A stretch of 64,000 bases of DNA from Tribonema minus. Lineage: Eukaryota > Sar > Xanthophyceae > Tribonematales > Tribonemataceae. The notes beneath the pieces were generated by a model. The model did not search any database. It saw only the letters and a program-made list of their open reading frames with translations, and was not told the DNA's origin. The stretch covers positions 124,001 to 188,000 of the forward strand of contig JAFCMP010000031.1 of the NCBI GenBank assembly GCA_017506865.1, written 5' to 3'. Numbering within the stretch: position 1 is the first letter of the stretch; every line of letters starts with the position of its first letter. Positions 11,061-38,782 of this stretch are shown here, piece after piece. The position numbers and the translations under genes are program-made.

Positions 11061-12050
11061 AGCACTGAGTGGCACCCTCTCGGTATGCCGCACAGGGTAC
11101 CAAGGCTTTTACCTGTATGCTACTGCCATCGTCGTGGCATCATGGCTGCTTCTGGCAGCAGGTGCCATGGTAATGCATTCTTCAAGAGGCCAGGTGATAC
11201 CAACAACGCACTGGTGTCAACAGCATCATGTGGTATGAGAGCAGCTGAGGCGCAGACTAAGCTGGCACAGCAGGACGTGATAGCACACTTCTGATACTGC
11301 CATAAAACCTGTGTGGAGTAAGTGCATTCCTCTGGACAGTGTATGCGTTTGAAGCTACATAATGTGCCAGTGGTATCAACAACCATGACATACAATGTTA
11401 CATTGTGTGCTGAACTCCTGCTTTGCCCTGCTTGCCAACATACACATCTGCAGTGTGCAATGAAGCAGCGTCTGGTATGCTTATGCCTTTGATAACCCCA
11501 GGCGGTGGAGCAGTCATCACAGAACTCACAGTGGATTCGCACAGCACTTCAAACGCACGAAATGGCTGCTTACCTGCAGCTCAGCGTGGCTGAGATTTGC
11601 GCTTGAAGTCTTTCAAGTTTAGAAATTTGCGCTTGAAGTCTCTCAAGTTGAGAGGAAAATTATGCTCCCGTGTTGTTTTGCAACAGCTTTTGGGCATTTG
11701 TAAGATAGTACACTTATTTCATTGCACACGTTGTCACCGTGTGACATGTGCCGCCTCCTGTGCCCCCTGCTTCCTCAGAGTCTGCTGTTGTGCACTGACA
11801 ACAATCATGATGTGCCTGTCTGCATGACCAGCTTTCCAACATGTTTGCAATACAACACCCTGTCATCAAACTTCCACAGCTTGTGAGCAAACAATATGCT
11901 CCTGTTGCTTTTTGTAGCACCATGGTGCACTCTATCTGCACGCGTCCCTAGGACTTCCCCCCAGCCCGCAGGGCTATTATCGTACAGTATGCAGATGTTT
12001 GGGACTACTGTAGATGGCCACCTTCATTGTAGATGGCCACCTTCATGACA

Positions 12051-12135
12051 ACGAATCAAAAGATCGTAGAGCTCTGGGTGACAAGGTGTGGTCAGCCGTC
12101 AAATTGAATGCCTTCCACCAATAAGCCTTGGTCGC
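12051..12135. repeat. Dispersed repeat, partner of 5414-5492
   Basis: Second copy of the roughly 80-bp repeat described at 5414-5492. It overlaps the start of the 415-bp tandem duplication. Confidence 0.75.
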
Positions 12136-12936
12136 TTCATTTGTGCGGCAGTGTTCAATCAGCCCGCTGCGTGATCATGAACACTTGAGCAGGGTGGCAA
12201 ATGGCTACTGCAGGCATTGATGACATTGCCACATAAACAAGTGATGTAGCTGAACAATGTACAATTTCTGATACCATGTTGTTACTGGTTCACTGGGTGG
12301 CGCATATTTGCTTGCTGCAGCCTTTGACTTGAGCAGCCGCATGACATATCAAGGCAGCAGCGCTCCGCGCAGTGGCTGCTGTGGCGCAACACCCACAATA
12401 CATGCAAGAATGCATCCCACTTCAAACATGACTCACTGCCTTACACGTGGCCATGGCAGAACGCGTGCAGCAATGGCGAGCCGCACAGAGCTGCAAATGA
12501 AGAACAAGGCACTTTCAGGCTCTTGCCTTCCACCAATAAGCCTTGGTCGCTTCATTTGTGCGGCAGTGTTCAATCAGCCCGCTGCGTGATCATGGACACT
12601 TGAGCAGGGTGGCAAATGGCTACTGCAGGCATAGATGACATTGCCACATAAACAAGTGATGTAGCTGAACAATGTACAATGATACCATGTTATTACTGGT
12701 TCACTGGGTGGCGCATATTTGCTTGCTGCAGCCTTTGAATTGAGCAGCCGCATGACATATCAAGGCAGCAGCGCTCCGCGCAGTGGCTGCTGTGGCGCAA
12801 CACCCATAATACATGCAAGAATGCATCCCACTTCAAACATGACTCACTGCCTTACACGTGGCCATGGCAGAACGCGTGCAGCAATGGCGAGCCGCACAGA
12901 GCTGCAAATGAAGAACAAGGCACTTTCAGGCTCTTG
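12112..12936. repeat. 415-bp tandem duplication
   Basis: Copy 1 (12111-12525) and copy 2 (12526-12936) are nearly identical; copy 2 differs by a deletion of about 4-5 bp near 12672 and a few substitutions. The high identity suggests a recent event. No coding content is recognised. Confidence 0.9.
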
Positions 12937-13375
12937 TCATCGCTGTCATTGTCAATTGATCCGCCGGAAATCACCAACGCTTGCAGTCCGGGCGCTGCAT
13001 CATTTGCTGCTGAGGGCAGCCTTTCGTGGTGCGCGCGCGCCGCGTCTGTGCGTGCAGAACAAGTCCGCTTTCGATGCAGAGCTCATGTGCAGTGCGTGCC
13101 GGCTTGTGCCCTTCGCATGCCGCGTGCGCTGTCGGCACCACACCCGCGTCGTGTACTGCAGCAGCGCGCTGACAGGTGGCCATCGCTGATCTGATCTGTG
13201 CGCAACGTGCGCGTCTTGACGTTCAGGTACGAGGGTAGATTCAGGGGCTCCCGCGGGCGCATGCGCTGGCTCCGTGCCTCAACAGTAGCACCGAGAGCGC
13301 ACACTGGCGCCAGCAGCACGCGCCGCCGCAGCCGGCGCTGCCGCGCCGCCGCCGCCGCCGCTGCCGCCGCCTCCA

Positions 13376-28916
<15,541 letters not shown>

Positions 28917-29776
28917 GTCACTTGTGCGCGCGTGTGTGCCCGGCCTCAGCACACGCGCAACCTCGGCGTCTCGCGTTCGACTCGCTGCCAGGCGTGACGG
29001 GCGCTCAGCGCTCGCGCGCGACTGTGCATCCTTGCTCAGCACCATTCTTGAACAAGCACTGGTGGCTCGAGGGTGGTGGGCCCACCTGTGCGCAGCGCCG
29101 CATGGCCTGTGAAGCACCCGGCTACCTTCCGGGTGCTGCTGCGCGCGCAGGTACGCGTGTGGACACAGGCGGGCTCAAGGGGCCGAACTGGGGGGCGGGT
29201 TGAGCGCAGTCGTGTGACGCGGACGCGCGCGTGTGCTTTGAGCAGCGTGCACTGAATGATAATCTGTACAGCAATGCAGCTTGCCCCGTTTACATTTTGC
29301 ATCAAACATGGCAACACTGCACGTGATTGGCCTGATGTGCCCTTGCCAAGATGCAACATTTGCGTTCAAGGGCAGCTCCCAGTCGGCACGACTATGTACT
29401 GTAGCACTGAACGCAGAATCTGCTGCCTGTTGTTGGATCGGGTTTTGGAGTATGCTGTTAAGGCCGAGTACACTTCACATGTTCATTGCTGCATCTGAAG
29501 TCTGCAAGGGCTGCTACTACCTCCCGTCAAATGCAAGCACACAGCACTCGCGGCTTCGCTTTTGACGGCAAGAAGAAGCACCAGAGGGCGCGCCCTGCCT
29601 TGTTGCACCATGTCTGTATAGGAAGCTGTGCACAATGAGATCTGCATCACTGGGTGACGCGCCGTATCGAAGTAACACGTGGCACACGCACAAAGCTCCT
29701 GATGGCACAGATTGAGTAGCTTCACACCGACACCGACACCGCTGTCAGGGGACATACTACTGTGCGCCTGGCGATC

Positions 29777-32700
29777 ATGAAAGTATTGGGCAGTGTGAGC
29801 ACGCTGGGAGCTCTGTTGGTAGCCAGCCGAGCTGCCGAGGAGGTGAGAGACCACTTAAGCCGAAGATATACAGTACATCTTGTGCAGGCCTCAAGCGCAC
29901 ACCATGCAGGAAGCTCTTGCTGCTGCAGAATTGGCATGACTGCCGCTGCTAAAGATCTGCCCTTTTAGACTCGCGCATTGCAGTCAATACACAACAACAC
30001 AAGCAACACAGCCTTCGCCCTGGTGTTAGATACACCGGCCCATCGAGGTTCAAATTTGCCCCAAGGTTTCTGAACTGTAGTTATCGGTGCCGCAATTGGT
30101 ACTTGAGCGAGCTCAAAGCTTATCTAAAGCCTTTCCACCTGCGATTGTCAGGCGATCGCTGCACCATGCAAGCAGTGACGTTTGCCATGCGTTCACACAT
30201 CGTCCGTGGCGGCAGGCGCGCTGAGATAAGTCATAGCACCAAGCTGGTCCATGCTTACTACCTTGACTTATGCGGTCTTTCGTCCTTTACCTGTTTGTCG
30301 TGAACTTTCGTGCTATCATTCGAAAGCTGCTGGCTTTTTCACTCTAGAATCGCTAGCTTTGTTGAAGCTGACACATTGGCGTGGTGCAGGTGGCGACAAG
30401 CTTCGAGGAGCCTGACACATCAGGGCTGGAATTTGCAGCAACCTTCCAGGATGACCCATTTGCAAGCGGCGCCTGGGTGAAGAGCAATGTGAGTGTGCTG
30501 GGGAAAGATTCCGATGGCGCTTTGTCCCCCATTTCAACACCGCAGGAAACCACAGACAACATGCACAGGGCCGGCTATTACCTCCAGCAGCTGTGAATGT
30601 ACCATGCTTATCTGCTTTGAACTGTCACATTCAGTGTCGATGCTCTACAGATTCATACGCCCAGCAAGCTTGTGAAGTGCAGCAGCTCGCAGCCACGCAT
30701 TGTCCACTATAAACCTGCGACTCAGCGAGGTCGCTGCAACATTGGCACAACTGCACCAGGCGCTTTGCAGAAGCAGTGGCTGGCTGCAAACTGGCGCCCA
30801 GCTTCATGTAGCATGTGTGCATTCATACGCGCACACAGACACTGCTGCCCAAGTACAGTAATGTGGCGTGCCAATATCCGAATGCGCAAGCCCATGGCAG
30901 TGCTCGCAGGCGCGGCGCTGAGCCCGGCTGTCTGCCCGCGGCGCCGCGCAGCAAACGCGATCGCAGCAAGCGCTCGAGCGTATCCGCAGTCGCATCGCCT
31001 CCCTGCTCGCGGCAGCTGCGTCCAGGCCACGCACGCACGCACGAGGCCACGTGCACGCAGTACGGCGCTTCCGATGCGCCAGTCTGCACCGCACGCCGCG
31101 CCGCGCCCGCGCGCATCGCGCGACCGCAGTCCTTCGGCGGGCCGCCGCGCTCCTCACACCCCCCCCGCGCGCGGGGGCATCAACTTCAACTTCAACTTCA
31201 ACTTGCGGTCACGCGCGCAGGTCTCCAAGTACGCGGCGCAGCAGGTGGAGGTGCGCGGCTCGGACGTGGAGGGCTTCGAGGCGGACAGGGAGCTGGTGCT
31301 GGTCGCCGCCAACAGGCACTACGGCGTCGTGGCGCCGTTCGCCGCGCCGATCCAGAACACGGACGGGCGCGACCTGGTGGTGCAGTACGAGGTGGCGCTC
31401 ACGGGGGGGCTCACGTGCGGGGGGGCGTATCTCAAGGTGAGCCTTCGCGGTGATTGAGGTCAACGGCGCTGGCAGTGCGGTGCCAGCGGTTTGAGCGTCT
31501 TGTCTTGGTGATTGAGGTCGGCGGCTCTGGCAGTGCGGCGCCAGTGGTTCTCTGAGTTTTGCAACCCAGGGAAGCCGAGCATCACGGGGCTGCTGAGAGA
31601 GGCACACCGCAGTCTGGCGTGACCAGTGCGTGGTTGCTACTGCACAAGTGCGGCATGCGATGGCGCAGTCTTTGTGAATCAGAAGGATGGGACAGTCGTA
31701 GGGCAACACTTTTATGCACAAGAGTGACTCATGATCATCAACAGGATTAGGCTCACGTGTAAGGCATGAATGACATTTCCAGGTACCTTATCAGCCAGGC
31801 TCAAACTAGAAATGTGGTTAAGCAGCGCATGGCAGCAACTGAGTGATCTGTACCATGCAATGAAGCCGAGTCAATGAGTGCTCAGGCATTGTCAGTACCA
31901 GCTTCGGTTGTGGTCGAGGCCAGGCAGAGGACTGGAATCAGATTTGTTCGACTCGGCCGCAATGGAGCTGCCAGAGCTGTAATTCGATGTAATGATGATA
32001 AGTCGCAGCAGACCTGGCAGCAACGTTCAGTGCTTGCGGTCAGATGCGCGTATCGTCTGCGATGCCTGCGCTGCGCGCGCTGCTGCCGGAGTGCCGCTGT
32101 GACACCCACCAAACGCCGCCGCATCCTGCGCCACGGCCGCATCTCACAATGCCGCCGCTGCGCGCAGCGCGTCTCGCTGCTGCGACGCGCTGCGACTGTG
32201 CTCAGCGCCCCCCCCTGCGTGCGCCGCGCCGCATGCTGCCGCGATCACACTGCGATGCGGCGCGGCCGCGGCAGGCCCGCCGGCGCGCGTGCCGCCGTCG
32301 CTGCCGGTAGCTAGCGCGGAGAGCGCCGTGATGCCGCCGTGGCCGCAGTGCTGAGCAGCGCTGACACGCACGCCCACTGCAACGCGGCGCTGCCACCTGC
32401 AGCGTCGTTGCCTGCGGCCGCCCTTCCGTGTGCAGTGACACGGCCACAGCAAGTTCTGACCCCCGCCCCCTCCCCGCCCTCCACTACCGCCACCAGGGTG
32501 CTGGCCGCTTTGGCCGCTCTCGATTGGACATCCCTGTACCCCCCCCCTCCCCGCTGTGTCCTACTCTGTTTTCGGCGCCATTTCTTGCGCGCAGCTGCTG
32601 CACTATGCCTCTGTTGATCTCTGACCCCCCCCCCCTCCCCGCCGTGTCCCACTCCTGTTCTCGGCGCCCATTTCTCCCGCGCGCAGCTGCTGCGCGACCC

Positions 32701-35700
32701 GCTGCCGGAGGGCGGCGCGGCGGCGCTCGCCGACGACACGCCGTACAGCGTCATGTTTGGCCCCGACCGCTGCGGCGCGACGGACAAGGTCCACTTCATC
32801 CTGCAGCACCGCAGCCCCGTGACGGGGGCGTGGGAGGAGAAGCACCTCGGCGGCGCGCCGCGCGTGAAGAACGACAAGAAGCACCACGTCTACACGCTCG
32901 CGCTGCGCGGCGGCGACGCGTCATACGAGATCTACATCGACGGGCGCAGCGAGTCCAAGGGGAGCCTGCGCGAGGCGCTGCAGCCGCCCATCGAGGTGCG
33001 CGTCGCGCGGAAGGAGGGCTTCGCTGCGTGCGGGCCGTGCCCCAGATGCCATGGCGAACAGTGTGTTGCGTGGCTGCCCCCATGCATGCCGTGGCTGGCG
33101 CGCCGGGGCTCGGGGGGGGGGGGGGGGGGGGGCTCACTTGGCGCGCCTTGCATTCGCCTGGACCGTGAGACCGCCTCTTGTATCAACCTGTGTCATTGTG
33201 TGCTTCAGGACCGCAAGATAGAGCCACTGCGTTGCAGCACGGCTCACGCCTCAGCTCTTACCGCGTCAAAATTGCAACGTGGCGCAACAGCCGCAGCCCC
33301 CCGCACGATCAACGGTCCCCCCCAACCACGAGCCCTGCGACCGATCGACACCATGTCCTCTTCGCTTGTGACCCATCATGCACATCAACAAGTTACCCTT
33401 CAGCGCCTTGGAGCTGGTGCTGGCTGCCGCACTCCGAAACGTCAAGCCAGTTCAATCTCATGACGCCCCCCCCCCCCCCCTTCCCCCATTCGCCCCCCCC
33501 CCCCCCCACGCAGCCCTCCGAGACCATCGACGACCCCGCCGACACCAAGCCCGACGACTGGGTTGACGAGGCCAAGATCCCCGACCCGGACGCCGTAAAG
33601 CCGGATGACTGGGACGAGACGGCGCCCGCGCGCATCGCCGACCCCGAAGCGACCAAGCCGGAGGGCTGGCTCGAGGACGAGCCGCTCACGGTGCCGGACC
33701 CCACGGCCGCGCAGCCCGAGAACTGGTGAGGGGACGCTCTGTCTGGCGTTGTGCATTGGCGCGCTCTTGCGTGTGTCGCGGGCTGCCGCGCATGCGCTGC
33801 TGCGGGCGGTCGCTCCGCGGCACATCCATCCATGGCGCAGCGGCTTGGCAGGCGCGCCATGGTTGTGCCACCCCCAGAGCAGTCATGCCCGCTCAGCGCC
33901 TCCGCGCCCTCCCCCCCCCCCAAGCATCCCGTGCCGCTGAGCCCAGCTGCGGCAGCTGGGCTCCCCTGCACGCTGCAGCGCATGCATTTAACACTGCGTG
34001 CCTGCACTGACGAATACCTGGCGCGCAACGTCCAGGCTCCCCCCAAAGTTACCGGTCCCCCCACGCCCCGCCCCCCCCCGCCCCGCGGCCCCTCTGCACA
34101 TTTCACTGTGTCGCGAGGGGGGCGGCGCGTTTGCGGCGCCGCAGGTGGACAAACCATCCACGTTGCGCGGACTGTCGTTCCATTTCCAAAACCCCGATGC
34201 TCATGAACTATCTATGTTAAGAGTCATCACTGCTTGACCCCCCCCCCCCCCCCCAACATCTGTGCGCCGCCTCAGGGACAAGGAGGAGGACGGCGCGTTC
34301 GAGCCGCTGCAGGTGGAGAACCCGCGCTGCGCCGTCCGTTGCTGCATGCCTCAAGCCCACCGCGCATGAGAAAGTCGCAATGTCAACCTTTCATTCACTG
34401 ACTCAACCCCTGCCCCCCCCCCACCCCCCCCCCCCCCCCACCGCCTCCAATCTGCAGGGACGAGGAGGAGGACGGCACGTTCGAGGCGCCGCCGGTGGAG
34501 AACCCGCGCTGCGCGGACGCGCCCGGCTGCGGCCCGTGGTCCCCCCCCATGATTGCCAACCCGGCGTACAAGGGGCGCTGGCGCGCGCCGCTGATCGACA
34601 ACCCCGCGTACCGCGGCCCCTTCGCGCCGCGCCAGATCCCCAACCCCAAGCACTTTGAGGAGCCGCACCCCGCGCAGGTGCCGGCGATCGCGGGCGTCGC
34701 CGTGGAGGTGTGGACGACCAAGTGAGTGCGCGTGGGGGGCGGCAGCGGCGGTGCTGCGCGCGTTTGCCTGCTCGTGTGCGCGCGCGTGTTTTTGTGTGAA
34801 TGCGATCGGCTCCCTTGTGCGCGCGGCCGCCGCGGCGGCGGCGGCGATGCTGCGCGTGTTTGCCTGCTCTTGCGTGCGTGTGTACGTGTGGATGCGATTG
34901 GAGTGAGCGCACGGCGCGGCCGCAGCGGCAGCGGCGCAGGAGGCGTCGCGTGGAACCACAGGTGTGCGCGCTTGTTTGCTTGTGTTTTGGGGGGGATGCA
35001 TGCGGCATCTGCCCCGCCTCGCGATGCGGCGGCGGCAGTGGATATTAGGGCGGACTGGCGCAGGTCGCTGCCTTGAAGTGCTAAGCCATGCTCTGGCGTG
35101 CAAGCTTGCTTGCAGCTGCTGTACTAGAAGCTTGAGTGACCTCGTTTTATAGCTTGTTGAGGGGCTGTCACATTATACCAACGGGGTGCACACGAGGCTG
35201 CGCCGCAGCCGCCACATCAACGCGCCCCGCGCCGCCGCAGCCGCCGCTCATGGCACCATTTCCGACCAGTGCACGGGTGCACATTGCAATTGCTCTGCGC
35301 ACGACGCCTGCCCAATCCCCCCCCCCCCCCCCCCTCCTTTCCGCCTCCCAGTGCCTCAAACACGCAGCCTCTCGCCCCCGCTCAGCTCTGAGGCCCTGGA
35401 CCAAGCCACAGAGCGCACGCACGCCTCACACTCTGTGCCCCCCCCCCCCCCCCCCCCTTTCTTCTGCCCCCCCACGCAGCGGAGGCATCGCTCTCGACAA
35501 CATCGTGGTGGGCTACGACGTGGACGCCGCGCTCGCGTTCGCGCAGCGCACCTGGGGCGCCAAGAGCGCCGCCGAGAAGCGCGCCACCGCCGCCGCCGCT
35601 GCCGCCGCCTCAAAGTCCGGCGCCAGCGGCGGCGTCGACTTTGCTGCGTCCACGCTGGCGCAGCGCCAGCTGCTCATGGAGCAAGGTGAGCGCGCAGTCG

Positions 35701-36597
35701 GCGGGCGCGCGCCACCAGCACAACACTGCGAATGCCTGAGCATGTGCAACCCTCCCCCGGCCCCCTGTACAGGCCCGTCCCCCTTGCAAACGCCCACTGG
35801 GCGCGCCGGCCAGGGCCAAGTGAGCATTGTTCCCCCCCCCCTCCTGGAAATGCCCATGTAGGCACGTTGTAGGCGTCGCGTGAGAACCTCGCATTGAAGA
35901 ATTCAGCATGCGCCGCAACGTGGCTGGCAGCGCCGGCGCGACATGCCGCGCCGCGCGGCAGAGCGGTTTCGTGGAGTACTCCGAGCGCGCGCCAGCAGCG
36001 CTCTCTGGTCTCCGCGCCGCGCGCTGCGGTGCGTGCGCGTGTGGTGCGATGGCCGCAGCCAGCGAGGGCAGCCGCCATGACACGCAACAGCGCGCCCGCC
36101 CCGCAACGCCATACTCTGTGCTTCAAAGGCGCCCGAAGCGCCGTGCCTCTGCGTCCACGCTCACCCCACACCAGCCGCATCTCAAGCGCTTGCGCGAGAG
36201 TACATCAATCCTCACACCAGACTCCTCGCACGCCCCCCCCCCTGCCCCCCCCCCGACAACAGGCGGCGCCGCCAACGTCGCCAAGGCGGGCGCGCTGCTC
36301 GCGCAGGAGTGGTCCCTGCGCGCCGTCGCGGCCGCACGCGACGCGCCCGCGGCGCTCGCCGGCACGCTCGCCGCCGTGCTGCTGGGCGTCCTGGCGATCG
36401 CGCTGCTGCCGGGGCGGCGGCGGAAGAAGGGGAGCAGCGCTGCCGCGGCGACGGCGGCGCAGCGCGCGGCGGTCCCCGACGAGGGGTTCGAGGAGACCAA
36501 GGGTGACTCCACGGAGCCGCCGTCGCGGGAACCGGCGGCGGCGGCGGCAGCAGCCGCCGCGGCGGCAGACGACGACTCCGCGCAGGAGGAAGATTGA
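29777..36597 (+). CDS. CNX1: Calnexin, ER membrane lectin chaperone, complete, 8 exons
   Basis: Exons: 29777-29842, 30390-30488, 31221-31436, 32687-32995, 33514-33725, 34458-34721, 35480-35685, 36263-36597; phases close and give about 568 residues. A signal peptide ([20 protein letters not shown]) precedes the lectin domain, with [20 protein letters not shown] and MFGPDRCG. The P-domain shows type-1 repeats ([31 protein letters not shown]) and type-2 repeats (GxWxxPxIxNPxY). A single membrane span lies at about 489-508 ([20 protein letters not shown]), then a basic RRRKKG and an acidic cytosolic tail ending EED. The membrane span separates it from calreticulin. It should bind monoglucosylated glycoproteins in the ER lumen. 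Introns carry two sets of acceptor-side exon copies, one of which could act as an alternative last exon. Confidence 0.95.
31449..31560. repeat. 59-bp tandem duplication in calnexin intron 3
   Basis: Two units sharing 'ggtgattgaggtc', 'ctggcagtgcgg' and 'gccag(c/t)ggtt' start at about 31449 and 31508, just after the donor at 31437. Confidence 0.8.
32456..32700. repeat. Acceptor-side duplication before calnexin exon 4
   Basis: A block of C run, 'ctccccgc(t/c)gtgtcc(t/c)actc', 'tcggcgcc', 'gcgcgcag' and CTGCTGC occurs at about 32537-32602 and again at the real acceptor (about 32628-32695), roughly 95 bp apart. A more diverged C-rich start near 32456 may be a third unit. The upstream copy keeps an AG acceptor and the first bases of the exon. 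Confidence 0.8.
34093..34500. repeat. Three-copy acceptor-side exon duplication, calnexin exon 6
   Basis: The start of exon 34458-34721 ([18 protein letters not shown]) has an upstream copy at about 34276-34345 ([18 protein letters not shown]) with its own poly(C) run and CAG acceptor, and an older copy at about 34120-34165 (GAFAAPQVD). Spacings are about 168 and 182 bp. Confidence 0.92.
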
Positions 36598-37564
36598 AGG
36601 GGGGGCGTGGTGGTGGGCGTCGCGCCGGACGTGGCGTCTGAGCCGCGGCGGCAGGCGTAGTGTGCATACGGTAGCTGCATTTTCGTTCTCCCTGTCTCCC
36701 TTGACACAACTACCACGCCAGTTGCCGTGGTAGACTGGTCCGGTGACCTTGGCCCTTCCCGCTCACGAGACGCGTGCGCGCAGCCCTTGGCGCTGAGCAA
36801 CGATTGGCGCCGGAAGCGTCGTGTGGCTCCTCTGGTGCAATGGTACTGCTGGTAACGGAACTCCACTGACGCTGCTGAGCATAGCTGCAATCGGGACCAT
36901 CAGCTTGCGCGCGTGCTGCGCGAGAGGTGTTCCAGTCCATGCCTCAAGCGGCCAGCCAGATGCAAGTCATGTCATTACGGTCAGACTGACGAGGCTACTG
37001 TAACTCTGGGTGCAGCATTGACTTGACTTGCACGCATGCCGGCTAGCGCAGCACCTGTGCCCCGCCCTGCCCTGCTCTCTGTCGATGGAGGGCTTTAAGG
37101 GCAAGCACCAAAGCGCCTCGCTGAATCACACGAGACCATACCAGACTTCTTGGCTCCAAATCTCTTGCTGCTGTTGGCGCTCACGACCTAACCATCAGGC
37201 CATGCTAGTTGACGAAACTGACTGGTTCGAGCCAAGCCTTAATGCACGTGAGGAACACTTGGGCCCTGCATCGCCTGCCTTCACAAACAACCCGCACCGT
37301 AGCGTCTTTCGGCGAGCCGCCTTGTCCTCACAGGCATGTACATGAGGTGCAGCAAATGTGCATGGGTGACGCACCGATGCAGCAGTTATGAGAGCTACAT
37401 GTTGCACGACGTAATCAGCAGCGTACGCATGGAGTGATCAGCAGCGTAAGCAGCAGTGCTCTGCATGCGACACGCACAATCGCCACTCAACAAAGAGTCG
37501 GCAGCGCTGCCCGACCGTGATCTATTCACATCAACATGTTTTAACAAGCGCACTGAGATGCCAG

Positions 37565-38782
37565 CTATTCGCTCGTGTCGCGCCGCGGCTCGCGCCTGCG
37601 GTGCCGCGCGGCGCCGCTCCCCAGCACCCGCTCGAGCTTGGCGGCGTGGCAGTTGGACAGGTCCAGCGCGCCCTCGTGCGCCTCTTCAGCATCGCTCAGC
37701 ACACGAGTTCCCCCTCTTACATAGGCACGTCGTGCGTCGGGGCGGCTGCCGCGCCGCCTGGCGGTCGTGGGAGCCGCCGCCGCTGCCGCCGCCGCAGCCG
37801 CCGTCACCATGCCAAAAAATTCGCGCCACGAGACGGGGCAACCAGCGCCCAGGGCGCGCAGTCTGCACGCGGCGCCGCCGATCGCGGACGGGCTGCACGC
37901 CTCCCACGCCGCCTCGCTGCGCAGCAGCGCCGCCATCAGCGCCAGGGCGTCGGCGCTGGCGCGGTGGCCGCTGCTGCCGCCGCCGCCACCGCTCGCCGCC
38001 GCCGCCGCCGCTGCTTTGAATACGCCGCGCAGGACGTCATTTGTCGTCGCTGGTGCCGTAGATTGCAAGCGCACACCATCCGCGCCGGCGCCGTGCCTGT
38101 GCTTGTGCCGCACGGCATTTTTGCTGGCAGGGGAATAGGGTGCCTGCGGCGGCGGCGCGCTGTGGTGGTGGTGGCGCGCTCGACCTGAGCGATCGTGCCG
38201 GCGCTGCATGTGTGCGCCGTGGGCGTGCTCAGCATACAACGAGGGCGATGTCTGAGGGGACGACCGCGCCGAAGACCCATGCGATGCCGAGCTCCCTGAT
38301 GGTGACTGCGGGTGCCACTGCCTCAGCTCCTGACGAGTCTGTGATGGAGGCGCTGGCGGTGGCTTCGAGAGACAGGCCTCTGCCCTGCGCCGAGCGAGCT
38401 GCAGGACCCCGAATGCTGTTCGACCTCCGTGTACTGCAGAGTCTGCTGCAGTCAAAGGAGCTCTGGCCTGAGGTGAGGGTGGCAAGCAGTGCACTCGCAG
38501 CTCGCCGTGCTGCTCGTCGAAGAGCATGTGCAGGCGCTCTGGGGATGGCGCTTGCGGCTGTTGCTGCTGGGGTTGGTGCAGCACCCTGCTGGTGTCTCCA
38601 TGTAGCAGTACGGAGTCGGTGGCATCGCGGAGGTACGCCAGCAGGGCTGCCCTGTCCTGCGACAGCAGGGAATCGCCCTTGATCGTGTGCAGCAGCTGAG
38701 ATGCCTCCGAGCGCACCTGGCGAGAGCTCGCTGGACCCTGCGGCAGCGTAGCCACCGGATTTCCGTATGCTAGTGCCGTCAT
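37565..38782 (-). CDS. Unrecognised single-exon ORF, about 405 residues
   Basis: An ATG at 38780-38782 opens a long frame ending in TAG at 37565-37567. The product is rich in Ala, Ser, Gln, His and Arg. It has a predicted helical N-terminal part (SSRQVRSEASQLLHTIKG, ALLAYLRDATD), a Gln run, a Ser/His-rich middle, a Gly run and a C-terminal helical part with Ala runs (DALALMAALLRSEAAWEAC, CPVSWREFFGMV). I recognise no family. No poly(C)-type splice acceptor is needed to keep it open. It is divergent from the transporter gene (612 bp between starts). It may be a real disordered protein, but long open frames arise by chance in DNA of this composition. Confidence 0.4.
   Translation of the reverse strand: MTALAYGNPVATLPQGPASSRQVRSEASQLLHTIKGDSLLSQDRAALLAYLRDATDSVLLHGDTSRVLHQPQQQQPQAPSPERLHMLFDEQHGELRVHCLPPSPQARAPLTAADSAVHGGRTAFGVLQLARRRAEACLSKPPPAPPSQTRQELRQWHPQSPSGSSASHGSSARSSPQTSPSLYAEHAHGAHMQRRHDRSGRARHHHHSAPPPQAPYSPASKNAVRHKHRHGAGADGVRLQSTAPATTNDVLRGVFKAAAAAAASGGGGGSSGHRASADALALMAALLRSEAAWEACSPSAIGGAACRLRALGAGCPVSWREFFGMVTAAAAAAAAAAPTTARRRGSRPDARRAYVRGGTRVLSDAEEAHEGALDLSNCHAAKLERVLGSGAARHRRREPRRDTSE

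Larger units (their letters stand above)
8177..13375. other. Gene-free, repeat-rich interval
   Basis: Between the 5' side of uS5m and the stop codon of ISWI I find no conserved coding exon. An upstream exon of uS5m may lie in the first kilobase. The interval is less GC-rich than the genes and contains the foldback at 9361-10014, the degenerate tandem repeats at 10540-11060 and the 415-bp duplication at 12112-12936, listed separately. Confidence 0.6.

Noticed and set aside
34276..34345. Treating the exon 6 copy as a normal, mutually exclusive calnexin exon
   Set aside because: It has no donor and reaches a stop; it can only be a pseudo-exon or an alternative terminal exon.
36123..36890. Long minus-strand frame opposite the calnexin last exon
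   Set aside because: It is the antisense shadow of the Ala-rich calnexin tail; no family motif.
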